Assembly: GCA_020832105.1 (NCBI GenBank) | Contig: JAFIFH010000070.1 | Span: 62,001 to 126,000, forward strand | Length of the DNA stretch: 64,000 bases | Reading direction: 5' to 3' | Origin: Idiomarina sp. | GTDB lineage: Bacteria; Pseudomonadota; Gammaproteobacteria; Enterobacterales; Alteromonadaceae | In this document: piece by piece, positions 43,876-52,802 of the stretch | Numbering within the stretch: position 1 is the first letter of the stretch | Layout of the letters: each line of letters opens with the position of its first letter | Notes under the pieces: generated by a model | Databases searched by the model: none | Seen by the model: the letters and a program-made list of their open reading frames with translations, nothing else | Told to the model about the DNA's origin: nothing | Made by a program: the position numbers and the translations under genes

Positions 43876-46218
43876 TTAAAACTGATAGTTGAGCGACACC
43901 CAAAAACTGCGCGCTCGCTGGGTGGTATTGTAGTCAGGCGCACAGCTATATTCCTGCTCATTATCGGCTAACAGGCAGGTGCGGCTCGACAAATCGTCAT
44001 CCAGCAGATTATTGATTCTTGCGTTTAGCCGCAGCTGCTCATTCACCCGATACTGGGCGCTAAGGTGAAACAACTCGTACGGCTTGTAATAGAGTTCCTG
44101 CACTTCAGGTCCTTGTGGCCCGCTCACATTGGCGGTACCCCGAAAACGCTTGCCACGCACCTCGCTCAGCAATGCGAAACTCAGCTTATCACTGGCCTGC
44201 CAGCGCAAGTTTGCGTTGAACATGTGCTGCGGGGTATTTACCAGCGGTAAACCAGCGTCTGCGCCACTTTTCACTTCGCTGTCGGTATAGGTGTAGTTAG
44301 CGCGTAATGACCAGAGTTCAGTAAATTGATAGCGCCCGGCCAGCTCAAGCCCACGGGTAATCGCCTCATCGACATTCTGGCTTTGCGCAAACCGCTGATA
44401 GCCAAGCTCAGCCCAGCCTTCTCCAATGTCGACACAACGCTCACCGGCTAAGGCTATTGCACAATTTGGCAAGTCGTCCTGACGGATAATTTTGTCGTCA
44501 AACTGATTATAAAAGACGGTGGCATTGGCGTTAAAATTGAAGCCATTGTCGTAGTAGGTCGCAACTTCATAGTTAACACTGGTTTCTGGCTGTAAATCCG
44601 GGGAGCCCACCATCGGAGACACGCCCTGACCACCAAAACCGACAATGCCCGGGAATAATTGGTTAGGCTGCGGTGTTTTATAACCGGTACTGACACCGCC
44701 TTTAAAGGTCCAGTCTGCGCCAGCACGCTGGGTCAGGTACACACGCGGGCTCACCTGATTGCCAAACACCTGGTGGTCGTCATAACGCAGGCCGTAGGTA
44801 AAGGTTAGATCAGGGGTTAAGTCCCAGTTATCTTCACCAAACACTGCCCATTGCTGATGCCGTTGCACGACGCCCTCGTTATACCCCTCGCCATACATGC
44901 CAAACACACCGTCTTCCATATCCGCATCAAAGTACTGCGCGCCGACAACAAAGAAGTGATTGCCAATATTATGTTCCAGTTTGCTATCAATAATCAGGTT
45001 TTCAATATCCAGGGTGCGCAGTTGACGCGGTAGAAATTCAGACTCCAGTTGGGCACGAATGGCGCTGGTCAACTCTGGCCGCGCATTGCCTTGCTCAGCC
45101 ACTGCCAGATCCCAAATGGCCTGCACCCGGGTGCGTTCTGCCAAGGTCAGTGGCAGCGAACGACCAAGGTTACTGCTGCGGCTGTGGGTTATTTGTGTGG
45201 TGGTGGTGCCAAAGTCCCAACGGCCAGTATGAGCAAGGACCAACTGCTCACGCTCAACCCGCTGCATGGGTGTGTAACCGACACGCGGTTGAACCTGACC
45301 ATTGGTGGCACGCCAAAGGCTGTCGGCAGCATCAAGGGTACCCACCTGGCCATCACGGTTGTCGTAGCGCTGCTGAGCGATGTCAAAGGACACACTGAGG
45401 TCATGCTGATGGTGTGGGGTATACTGTAAGTTAACCCCGGTGGTGTAGTTTTTCGCCGCTACAATCTTACGATCCCCAAAACTACCACTATCATTCCAGG
45501 TACTGCCATCAGGTAAAGGCAACTCGTCGGCAAAGCTCGGCTCACTATCACCCCGGGTGAACAGACTGCCATATACACTCATCGACAAGCGGTCAGTGAT
45601 AAGTGGACCGGTTAAGTACACTTCCAGATTACTGTCATCGCCGTACTGGGAATCAGTTTGCATGGTGGCACTTGTGGTCACACTGCCATGCCAGGTTTCC
45701 ATGTTGGTCCGGGTAATAATATTGACCACCCCGCCAATGGCATCAGCCCCATACAGTGTCGACATTGGGCCACGGACAACTTCAATGCGCTCAATGGCTT
45801 CTATAGGCGGCATGTACATAAACTGACTGTTACCGAAATTATTCGGACCGATATTACCGATGTCACTTTGCCGGCGTCCATTGATCAGAATCAATGTGTA
45901 GTCTGCGGGTAAACCACGCATGGTAATACTGATATTGCCATTCTTGTCTTGTCCAGCTCCGACATCAATACCTTCAAGGTCACGCAGTGCATCGGCTAAC
46001 CCTGCATAGGGGCGATTCTGTAATTCATCCCGGGTAATCACCGACACACTGGCAGGCGCATCAGTTAATTTTTGCTGAAAGCCGGACGCCGTCACCACCA
46101 TCACTTCCATACGTGCCAATTCTTCTTCGCTAAACGGTGAGACAGCGTGAGCGGTCAGAGAGGTGCTAAAAACGAGCGCGATACTGACACTAAGAGCCGA
46201 AGGGCGGAACTTAAACAT
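43876..46218 (-). CDS. TonB-dependent receptor, siderophore/colicin I type (CirA/FepA-like)
   Basis: 780 residues. Signal peptide to about AHA; TonB box region MEVMVVTASGF; plug with DALRDLEGIDVG, SITMRGLPADYTLILINGRR and RIEVVRGPMSTLYGADAIGG, the classic BtuB/CirA/FepA plug; barrel ending in SFWVSLNYQF. Upstream, a Fur-like box lies between it and the divergent PepSY gene, so ferric siderophore uptake under iron limitation is the likely role. Confidence 0.95.
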   Translation of the reverse strand: MFKFRPSALSVSIALVFSTSLTAHAVSPFSEEELARMEVMVVTASGFQQKLTDAPASVSVITRDELQNRPYAGLADALRDLEGIDVGAGQDKNGNISITMRGLPADYTLILINGRRQSDIGNIGPNNFGNSQFMYMPPIEAIERIEVVRGPMSTLYGADAIGGVVNIITRTNMETWHGSVTTSATMQTDSQYGDDSNLEVYLTGPLITDRLSMSVYGSLFTRGDSEPSFADELPLPDGSTWNDSGSFGDRKIVAAKNYTTGVNLQYTPHHQHDLSVSFDIAQQRYDNRDGQVGTLDAADSLWRATNGQVQPRVGYTPMQRVEREQLVLAHTGRWDFGTTTTQITHSRSSNLGRSLPLTLAERTRVQAIWDLAVAEQGNARPELTSAIRAQLESEFLPRQLRTLDIENLIIDSKLEHNIGNHFFVVGAQYFDADMEDGVFGMYGEGYNEGVVQRHQQWAVFGEDNWDLTPDLTFTYGLRYDDHQVFGNQVSPRVYLTQRAGADWTFKGGVSTGYKTPQPNQLFPGIVGFGGQGVSPMVGSPDLQPETSVNYEVATYYDNGFNFNANATVFYNQFDDKIIRQDDLPNCAIALAGERCVDIGEGWAELGYQRFAQSQNVDEAITRGLELAGRYQFTELWSLRANYTYTDSEVKSGADAGLPLVNTPQHMFNANLRWQASDKLSFALLSEVRGKRFRGTANVSGPQGPEVQELYYKPYELFHLSAQYRVNEQLRLNARINNLLDDDLSSRTCLLADNEQEYSCAPDYNTTQRARSFWVSLNYQF

Positions 46219-46271
46219 GAGAACTCCTACTTGGTGATAAATGCTTCAAAAAGAAACTGAAAAAACTTGTT

Positions 46272-46290
46272 GCGAATGATAACGCTTCTC
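46272..46290. promoter_or_regulatory. Fur-box-like operator
   Basis: The 19-mer GCGAATGATAACGCTTCTC agrees with the Fur consensus GATAATGATAATCATTATC at 13 of 19 positions by eye, and AATGATAA/TCATT gives partial dyad symmetry. It lies between the divergent TonB receptor and the PepSY-led operon and could control both. Confidence 0.55.
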
Positions 46291-46341
46291 ATTAAGATCG
46301 CAATATGTTTTTGAGAACTATTTTCATTTAGGAGTTTTAAG

Positions 46342-46953
46342 GTGGGTTCTGTACGCCAATGGCATTGGGTAAGTTCTGCAGTTTGTCTTGCTGGGCTGCT
46401 GCTTTTTGCAATAACGGGCATTACGTTAAATCATGCCGGTCTGCTTGAAGGTCATATACGCACGGTCACCGTAGAAGCACCCTTACCAAGCGAAGTGGCG
46501 GACGCGCTAAACGAATACCTGGCAGGTGACTTTGACAACGCTAAAGAGCGCGCTGAACTGCCGAACGTAGTCAGTCAATTTATCCATACCAGTAGCGGAG
46601 AGCGATTGAGCCGGCACATTCGCCAGGCCCAGGTCACTGACATAGATATCTATATGAGTTTGCCGCGCGCAGGCGGAGACGCTTGGCTGGTGATAGATGC
46701 AGACGCAGCTGAGCTGCTTTACGAGCGAACTGACCGCGGGTTTATTGCCTACCTGAATGACTTACATAAAGGCCGTCATACCGGTCTTGCCTGGTCGCTA
46801 TTCATGGACGCCATAGCCCTGAGCTGCGTGGTGTTCGCACTCACCGGGTTATGGCTATTGATCCGCCAGCAACGACAACGCCCGCTGACCTGGGCATTAA
46901 CCACCCTTGGCCTGTTAATTCCGGTATTGATCATGCTGTTGCATGCCAATTAA
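46342..46953 (+). CDS. PepSY-associated TM helix protein (GTG start)
   Basis: 203 residues. AGGAG lies seven bases before a GTG at 46342. TM1 about 7-28 with the ITGITLNHAGLLE sequence of PepSY-associated membrane proteins, a periplasmic domain (about 30-140) with LNDLHKGRHTG, TM2 about 150-170 and TM3 about 180-200. Relatives accompany ferric-siderophore receptors and take part in iron reduction at the inner membrane. First gene of a four-gene iron operon. Confidence 0.88.
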   Translation: MGSVRQWHWVSSAVCLAGLLLFAITGITLNHAGLLEGHIRTVTVEAPLPSEVADALNEYLAGDFDNAKERAELPNVVSQFIHTSSGERLSRHIRQAQVTDIDIYMSLPRAGGDAWLVIDADAAELLYERTDRGFIAYLNDLHKGRHTGLAWSLFMDAIALSCVVFALTGLWLLIRQQRQRPLTWALTTLGLLIPVLIMLLHAN

Positions 46954-46999
46954 CCGCCTGATAGCCACTTTGTATTCATAACTAACGGAGTTTATTTCA

Positions 47000-47545
47000 A
47001 TGCTCAGCGATAACTTAACAGCCCTTTCAACGCTGCGTGGTGCTTTCATTTTTGCCAGTTTGATTGGTCTCAGTGTACCCGTCTCAGCCTCCACTGCCCC
47101 GGCGATCAGTATCGAGATCCCCCGTTTGCAAGTCGCTGAATACCACCGGCCTTATATAGCGGTATGGCTGAGTGACGCAAGCCAACAGCGCATCGCTGAT
47201 ATCGCGGTGTGGTATGACGTCGCCATGGCGCGGGATGAAGGCAGCAAGTGGCTGCCGGATCTTCGTCAATGGTGGCGTCGCAGCGGGCGTTCCTTGACCT
47301 TGCCGGTAGATGGCGTCAGTGGCGCCACCCGTCCAGTGGGCACCCACCACATTGACATGCCCCAGCACATCTTAGACCAGCTGGAACCAGGCGATTATAT
47401 TGTTCATATCGAAGCGGCCCGTGAAGTAGGTGGCCGTGAGCATTTGCAGCTTAAGTTCTCAGTCAATACCCAAGGTGCATTCAAAATTAACCATTCAACC
47501 CTACAGGGCGAACACGAACTAGGGCGTGTGACCCTTAGCCTTTAA
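47000..47545 (+). CDS. DUF2271 periplasmic protein
   Basis: 181 residues with a signal peptide ending near VSAST. The mature part has YHRPYIAVWLSD, LPDLRQWWRRSGR and DGVSGATRPVGTH, typical of DUF2271 proteins, which co-occur with PepSY and DUF4198 genes. Biochemical role unknown. Lies 46 bases after the PepSY gene and 30 before the next. Confidence 0.88.
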   Translation: MLSDNLTALSTLRGAFIFASLIGLSVPVSASTAPAISIEIPRLQVAEYHRPYIAVWLSDASQQRIADIAVWYDVAMARDEGSKWLPDLRQWWRRSGRSLTLPVDGVSGATRPVGTHHIDMPQHILDQLEPGDYIVHIEAAREVGGREHLQLKFSVNTQGAFKINHSTLQGEHELGRVTLSL

Positions 47546-47575
47546 ACCATCTAAACACCCATGTAAGGATTCACG

Positions 47576-48415
47576 ATGAAAGCAACAAAAATGACCACTG
47601 CAGCCCTCCTTTCCGCGGTTGTATTCGCAAGTCTGAGTAGTACGCCTGCCCACGCCCACCGTGCCTGGATCTTACCTCAGGTCACTGTGGTTGCCGGTGA
47701 CGAGCCTATGGTGAGTCTCGAGGCGGCTATTTCTAATGATATTTTTGTCGCCGATTACCGGCCCTTTAATGCACAGTCTCTGCTGGCTTATGACCATGCG
47801 GGTCAGCCCATCGATTTAGAGAATGTGCATAGTGGTCGGTTTCGTACCTTGGCTGATTTACCGTTAACCACACCAGGTACGTATCGGGTGGTATCTGCAA
47901 GCGCTGGTCTCAACGCACGTTGGGTTGAGGCAGACGGTACCCGCGGCGGATTCCCAGGCCGCGGTCAAGGGTTTGATGACGATGCCCTCATGGATGCTAT
48001 CCCAGAGCATGCAGACAACGTGCAAATCAGTCAGGTCTCTCGGCGTATCGAGACCTTTATCACCCATGGTGCCCCTCGTTTCGATGTCATTGAACCCACC
48101 GGTCGCGGATTAGAGATGCGCTATGTCACCCACCCTAACGACTTATTCAGCGGCGAAACTGCATACTTTCAACTCCTTATCGATGGTGAGCCTGCTGCAC
48201 ATACCAATGTCACCTTGATTAAAGACGGCATGCGCTACCGCAACCAACAACAAGACCTGACTATTACCAGCAATAGCAACGGCGAGTTGCAGATTCCTTT
48301 TGCTGAACCGGGCATGTACTGGCTGGAGGCACGTTACGAGGACGAACAAGCACAGCCACCGGCAACCAAGCGCAGTGGTAGTTACGTTGTAACCCTGGAG
48401 GTTTTGCCGGAGTAA
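47576..48415 (+). CDS. DUF4198 periplasmic protein
   Basis: 279 residues. Signal peptide ending at AHA, then HRAWILPQVTVV, the usual start of mature DUF4198 proteins, and immunoglobulin-like beta structure (AHTNVTLIKDGMRY). The family is linked to metal (nickel, cobalt, iron) uptake operons; the histidine-rich N-terminus may bind metal. The stop TAA immediately precedes the next ATG. Confidence 0.88.
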   Translation: MKATKMTTAALLSAVVFASLSSTPAHAHRAWILPQVTVVAGDEPMVSLEAAISNDIFVADYRPFNAQSLLAYDHAGQPIDLENVHSGRFRTLADLPLTTPGTYRVVSASAGLNARWVEADGTRGGFPGRGQGFDDDALMDAIPEHADNVQISQVSRRIETFITHGAPRFDVIEPTGRGLEMRYVTHPNDLFSGETAYFQLLIDGEPAAHTNVTLIKDGMRYRNQQQDLTITSNSNGELQIPFAEPGMYWLEARYEDEQAQPPATKRSGSYVVTLEVLPE

Positions 48416-49786
48416 ATGATGGAACTTACTGCTGCCACCACCTTGACTGCCCTATGGGCAGTCAGTGCCTATTACTTTTGGCAACGGGACAAGTTGCCCA
48501 AGCACCAGCCTGCAGCCCCAGCGGCCAGCGCAACCGACACCGCTCGCGTATTGATTGCCTATGCCAGCCAAAGCGGTCAGGCCCGGGAGCTCGCCACAGA
48601 GTATGCGCGCCAGCTGGTTGCACCCCCCGGGAATCCTGCAAGCAGGATTGACCTGCGCTGCTTGAGTCAGTTGGCACCAGAAGATTTGGCCCAGTATCAG
48701 CAGGTCTTTTTGCATGCCAGCACCTATGGTCAAGGGCAGGCGCCTGACACAGCGAAAGCATTCTGTCGCGCCTTATCAGCCGTCGCCGATAATCATTTTA
48801 AAACCGGTTCCATGCAGTTCGCGGTGTTGGCACTAGGCGATCGGGCTTATCCGGATTTCTGTGCATTTGGCCATTGGTTACATCAACAATTGTTACGCCT
48901 GGCTGGCGAACCACTGGCGGATTGTATCGAGGTTGATCGACTCGACTCTGGCGCCCTGCGCCACTGGCAAGGTATTTTGGAGGCGAGCTTTGATTGTCAG
49001 CTGGCCCTGGCGCCAAAGTCATTTCGCTACCGACTTACTGACCGCCGTTTACTTAACCCTGGCAGTCAAAACGCCAGGTTATTTTGGTTGCAATTAGAGG
49101 CAGTCAACGACTCCGGGACAACCCAGCACCCGCAGCCCGGTGACCTGATTGATATTCATCTGACGAACGGTGAGCGACGCAGCTACAGCCTGGCAAATGC
49201 GCCTGCCCAATACGGCCCCGCGCAAATTGAGCTGATCGTGCGCCAACATTATCGCGATGACCGCACACCAGGCTACGCCTCACACTACCTGAGTGAGCGT
49301 GTAGATGCAGGGAGCCAGATAAAAGTCAGCCTGCGGCGGGGCTTTGACTGGTCGCTCATTCCGGCCCACTGCCCCCTCCTGCTCATCGGCGCCGGCAGTG
49401 GTCTTGCTGGGGTACGCGCAGGCCTGCAGGCTCGTCAGCAGCAACCACTGAGCACAAACTGGCTCATATTTGGAGAACGTGACCCTGTCTATGACCGACC
49501 TTGCGAGGCTGAACTGATGCACTACCTTGAGCTTGGTGTGCTCAGTCGATGTGATCGGGTTTGGTCGCAAGCCGCACAAAAGGCGCCGTTGAGGTACGTC
49601 CAGGACGTGTTGCGCAGTGAAGCAACACAGCTAACAGCGTACCTACTGCAGGGAGGATATATCTATGTCTGTGGCAGCGCTGATGGACTCGGAGCGGGGG
49701 TTCATGATGCCTTGTTAGAACTGCTCGGCGAATCGGTGGTTTCAACGTTACAGGCCCAGGGGCGGTATGTGCGTGACATCTACTAG
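48416..49786 (+). CDS. Membrane-anchored flavodoxin/FNR reductase (CysJ-like), probable iron reductase
   Basis: 456 residues from ATG 48416; an adjacent ATG at 48419 has better SD spacing. TM anchor about 5-22; flavodoxin domain with FMN loop YASQSGQAREL (about 44-54) and ALGDRAYPDFCAFG; FAD motif RRSYSLANAP; NADPH motif IGAGSGLAGVRAG; C-terminal GGYIYVCGSADGLGAGVHDAL. Domain order is that of sulfite reductase alpha subunit. Last gene of the PepSY-DUF2271-DUF4198 operon, so it likely feeds NADPH electrons to ferric-siderophore reduction through the PepSY protein. Confidence 0.9.
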   Translation: MMELTAATTLTALWAVSAYYFWQRDKLPKHQPAAPAASATDTARVLIAYASQSGQARELATEYARQLVAPPGNPASRIDLRCLSQLAPEDLAQYQQVFLHASTYGQGQAPDTAKAFCRALSAVADNHFKTGSMQFAVLALGDRAYPDFCAFGHWLHQQLLRLAGEPLADCIEVDRLDSGALRHWQGILEASFDCQLALAPKSFRYRLTDRRLLNPGSQNARLFWLQLEAVNDSGTTQHPQPGDLIDIHLTNGERRSYSLANAPAQYGPAQIELIVRQHYRDDRTPGYASHYLSERVDAGSQIKVSLRRGFDWSLIPAHCPLLLIGAGSGLAGVRAGLQARQQQPLSTNWLIFGERDPVYDRPCEAELMHYLELGVLSRCDRVWSQAAQKAPLRYVQDVLRSEATQLTAYLLQGGYIYVCGSADGLGAGVHDALLELLGESVVSTLQAQGRYVRDIY

Positions 49787-49960
49787 CGCTTTGACAGCGA
49801 TATTATATTGTTGCCGAATACGTTCAATGCGCAAAATTATGCATTTACCTTAGTCGAAGGCAGCGACATGCTGGAAGCGATGAACAGGGCAATATTGGAT
49901 GTTCGCTCAAGCCCGAGCTGGAGCAACCTGGTGGAACGCTATTTAGGTGAAGACACCTAA
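49787..49960 (+). pseudogene. C-terminal remnant of a substrate-binding-domain protein
   Basis: Directly after the reductase stop, and in the same frame, 57 codons without a start read through DIILLPNTFNAQNYAF, GSDMLEAMNRAILDVRSS and LVERYLGED to TAA at 49958. This is the typical C-terminal end of an SBP_bac_3 binding domain such as those of ligand-gated channels or amino-acid binding proteins. No upstream part is visible, so it is probably the tail of a deleted gene whose front was lost when the reductase operon was joined here. Confidence 0.6.
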
Positions 49961-49994
49961 GGCATAGGGTTGCAGCCCATGCCGTTCAGGTACT

Positions 49995-50519
49995 TTATTT
50001 ATTTAGCGTGCGAACGAAGTATGCGACCACGGCCGAGGTCACGACCCCCATAATGAGGGCACCAAAAAACGCCTGAATAATATACGAGGTAAGGTTAAAA
50101 TAAGCGCCCGCTTCGGCGGCGTCCATGACTCCGGTTTCCACCGCATGGGTCGCGGCATTGACGAAGAAATGCGGCGACACCAGGGTATGTACAATCCACT
50201 GGGTGAGTGGGGTCAGCACAGCGATAATCAGGGTCATCACCAACCCGCAGTTGAAACCCTGACGCCAGGTCATTTGCCCGGAATAAAAGCGGTCTCGCTT
50301 GTGACGCAATGCCAGCACATAAATGAGAATCGCAATGATGGCAAAGAAATTGGTATACAGCGGATGCACGCCGACGTGAACAGAATGCAGTCCGACCATC
50401 CGCTCAAACAGCATCCACGCCAGCATCGCGAGAATGAAAATCATCGCCCAGCAGATTTCTAGCAAATATCGGCGTAACATAAAGGCATCCATTATTTTTG
50501 TTATGATGATGTTTACCAT
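49995..50519 (-). CDS. DUF4199-like membrane protein
   Basis: 174 residues; the start is uncertain (ATG at 50519, 50492 or 50480; the last gives MLRRYLLEICWAMIF, a more natural beginning). Four membrane segments: about 18-36, 50-68, 86-108 and 146-168 in the long form. The YFNLTSYIIQAFFGALIMG block recalls DUF4199 proteins. Function unknown. Divergent from the second dGTPase. Confidence 0.75.
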   Translation of the reverse strand: MVNIIITKIMDAFMLRRYLLEICWAMIFILAMLAWMLFERMVGLHSVHVGVHPLYTNFFAIIAILIYVLALRHKRDRFYSGQMTWRQGFNCGLVMTLIIAVLTPLTQWIVHTLVSPHFFVNAATHAVETGVMDAAEAGAYFNLTSYIIQAFFGALIMGVVTSAVVAYFVRTLNK

Positions 50520-50627
50520 ATACGCAGCGTCACTAAAAAATCAATCAAAACTATCGCCTCTGGTGGCTGTTCAAGGGCCCCGTAAGCGGGTAGTTTAGAG
50601 CCAATTATTTGTATTCCGGAGTTGTTG

Positions 50628-51935
50628 ATGTCGAATTCACCCGCCGCCTTAAGTATGACTGTATGGCAAGAGCGCCGTTCCGGCCCCAACCAACAACGCC
50701 CCGGTGACCTGCGTACTGCGTGGCAGCGGGATCGTGCCCGTGTATTACACTCCGCAGCGTTCCGCCGACTGCAGTCAAAGACCCAGATTATGAACGTCGG
50801 CGAAAATGACTTTTACCGCACCCGGCTCACGCACTCGCTGGAAGCTGCGCAAATTGGCGCCTCGCTGATAAATCATCTGGCCCATAGCGGAGGTGAGTTT
50901 GAACGTGCCTTGCTGCCGGATGAAAACCTGATGGAGGCTCTATGCCTGGCCCACGACATCGGTCACCCGCCGTTTGGTCATGGTGGAGAAACGGCATTGA
51001 ATTACAAGATGCTGCAATCCGGTGGTTTTGAAGGCAATGGGCAGACCCTGCGCATCGTCGGCCGCCTTGAAGCGTATCATCAGCACCATGGCATGGACCT
51101 AACCCGCCGCACCTTGCTGGGCTTACTGAAGTACCCGGTGTTGATGCCGCATCTGCCAACACCTCAGGACCCAAACCATCCAGGCTCGCTCGGTCAATGG
51201 AAGCCCGCCAAAGCGATATTTGCGGCTGACGCTGACATTCTTGACTGGATTCTGGCCCCCCTTAGTGATGCCGACCGCATTGCGTTTCAGCAAGTAGACA
51301 CATTGACCGAGAGCCCATGGCAGCGCTCCTTGCATAAGTCATTTGACGCTTCACTGATGGAACTGGCAGACGATATTGCCTATGGGGTGCATGATTTAGA
51401 AGACGCCGTGGTGACTGGCACGCTGACGATTGAGGAATGGCGCCAGCATATGGCTGCACTGATTGGTAGCCTAGAGGACCCGTTAGCGAGCCTGATGCAG
51501 CGGCTCGAAGCTGAACTGTTCTCAGCCAGTCATCATCAACGCAAAAACGCGATTGGCGCATTGGTTAACGTGTTCGTGACAGCAGTACGTATCGATGAGT
51601 CGCTACCAGCAGCCAGTGAACCCCAGCTTCGTTTTAATGCCGCACTTCCTGACGGCGAGCGGCGCTTACTGGATGGCTTAAAGTCGGTGGTGTTTGAGTA
51701 CGTGATCAATCAGCCCGCCATTCAACAACTGCGTTATCGCAGCCAGAATATGCTGCTCGAACTGTTCAGCGCTTTTCATACCGAACCCACTCGCCTGCTA
51801 CCACGCAATACCCGTAGCCGCTGGCAAGAAGCCATGGACGAGCAGGGCCAGGCCGGCGCCGACCGTGTTTTGTGCGACTATATTGCAGGCATGACCGACG
51901 ATTACGCAGAACGCATGCGCAATAGCCTGTTCTAA
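50628..51935 (+). CDS. dGTPase-like HD-domain triphosphohydrolase (second paralogue)
   Basis: 435 residues from ATG at 50628 (GGAG six bases upstream; two TTGs precede it). Signatures: RAWQRDRARVLHSAAFRRLQ-type start, LTHSLEAAQIGA, AHDIGHPPFGHGGE, and the late MLLELFSAF and YIAGMTDDYA. This is the shorter dGTPase-like type, distinct from the E. coli-type Dgt at 35.5 kb. It hydrolyses dNTPs in characterised relatives, often with allosteric dNTP activation. Confidence 0.93.
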   Translation: MSNSPAALSMTVWQERRSGPNQQRPGDLRTAWQRDRARVLHSAAFRRLQSKTQIMNVGENDFYRTRLTHSLEAAQIGASLINHLAHSGGEFERALLPDENLMEALCLAHDIGHPPFGHGGETALNYKMLQSGGFEGNGQTLRIVGRLEAYHQHHGMDLTRRTLLGLLKYPVLMPHLPTPQDPNHPGSLGQWKPAKAIFAADADILDWILAPLSDADRIAFQQVDTLTESPWQRSLHKSFDASLMELADDIAYGVHDLEDAVVTGTLTIEEWRQHMAALIGSLEDPLASLMQRLEAELFSASHHQRKNAIGALVNVFVTAVRIDESLPAASEPQLRFNAALPDGERRLLDGLKSVVFEYVINQPAIQQLRYRSQNMLLELFSAFHTEPTRLLPRNTRSRWQEAMDEQGQAGADRVLCDYIAGMTDDYAERMRNSLF

Positions 51936-51959
51936 CCAGAAAAGTTTCCAAACTATACA

Positions 51960-51976
51960 TTTGTAATATTTACAAA
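51960..51976. promoter_or_regulatory. Perfect palindrome overlapping the -35 of the LPP20/CsgG-like operon
   Basis: TTTGTAA-TAT-TTACAAA, 7-bp arms around a 3-base centre, overlaps the -35 element at 51969-51974. Its form and place suggest an operator of an unknown regulator. It resembles HexR sites but has the wrong spacing. Confidence 0.5.
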
Positions 51977-51996
51977 AAATTTAAACTTTTTATACT
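51969..51996 (+). promoter_or_regulatory. Sigma-70 promoter of the 52.0-56.5 kb operon
   Basis: -35 TTTACA (51969-51974), 16-base spacer of A/T tracts, -10 TATACT (51991-51996), about 35 bases before the first ATG at 52032, in an AT-rich gap after the dGTPase gene. Confidence 0.6.
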
Positions 51997-52031
51997 TGCG
52001 TTAAATTTGATACAGGGATGTTGTAGGTTTG

Positions 52032-52796
52032 ATGAAAAAATTAGTGGCCGATGAAGCGGTTGGTCGTCGTGGCGCGTTTAAATCCGTTTTGGTATTTATT
52101 ACTCTCATTGTAGTCACTCTCGCCCAATGGAATGGGGCACGAATGCTAATGGAGAGTGTGTATAGCAACTTCGTCACTCACTTCACTCATCATCTGGAAT
52201 ACAAGCAGCTTGAACATGTGAGGGTCGGCGCTAACCTTACCTATTTAGAGTCTATCTTTGGTGCTGCTCAGCTCATTAAAGCGTCTACCACAGAGCCAGC
52301 CTTAGATTATCGCTATTATCACTCCAACAAGTTCCTGCTTACCCTCGCGGTTGACGAAGACCGTATTGAAGGTTTCCAGATTCTTTCAAAGCTCCCTGGT
52401 TTTCAACCGAACATTATCCTCAGCGATCAACGCCTGAATGATGTCCCTTTTGCTCAGCTCCATCCGCAGGTTGGTGATTTTATCACCGACAATAGCAACC
52501 TGAGATTTTATCTTGAGCGACACCAGCTCGGCCGTTTGGGTTTGTTTATGAATCTCTTCCCCGCTCATGTTAGCTATGGTGCAGAGCATAGAAGTTCCGA
52601 AGCAAACACTAACCCTCAACTGCTGGATGACTTGAACCGCTCATATTTACTGGGCGAAGAAGAAGCGCTCAGTCAACATCTTACTGAACTTCGCTTGCAG
52701 GCCACCCCAAACAGCTACAGCTTTGGCCGAATATCCCTGGAGACCGCTGCCGACATGATGCTGACCACCTATGAATTTCGAGCCTATTTTGAGTAA
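52032..52796 (+). CDS. Membrane-anchored protein of unknown function, first gene of the LPP20/CsgG-like operon
   Basis: 254 residues from ATG at 52032. One N-terminal membrane helix (about 17-37) after a basic tip; the rest (about 40-254) has no motif I recognise and should be periplasmic. It may belong to the ETEC_3214-type family, but I am not sure. Six bases before the LPP20-like gene. Lower codon regularity and more A/T than the flanking mrp genes, as in the whole operon. Confidence 0.65.
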   Translation: MKKLVADEAVGRRGAFKSVLVFITLIVVTLAQWNGARMLMESVYSNFVTHFTHHLEYKQLEHVRVGANLTYLESIFGAAQLIKASTTEPALDYRYYHSNKFLLTLAVDEDRIEGFQILSKLPGFQPNIILSDQRLNDVPFAQLHPQVGDFITDNSNLRFYLERHQLGRLGLFMNLFPAHVSYGAEHRSSEANTNPQLLDDLNRSYLLGEEEALSQHLTELRLQATPNSYSFGRISLETAADMMLTTYEFRAYFE

Positions 52797-52802
52797 CTGT
52801 GG

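Noticed and set aside
51960-51976. HexR operator
   Set aside because: The TGTAA/TTACA arms match HexR half sites, but they are 3 bases apart instead of 5.
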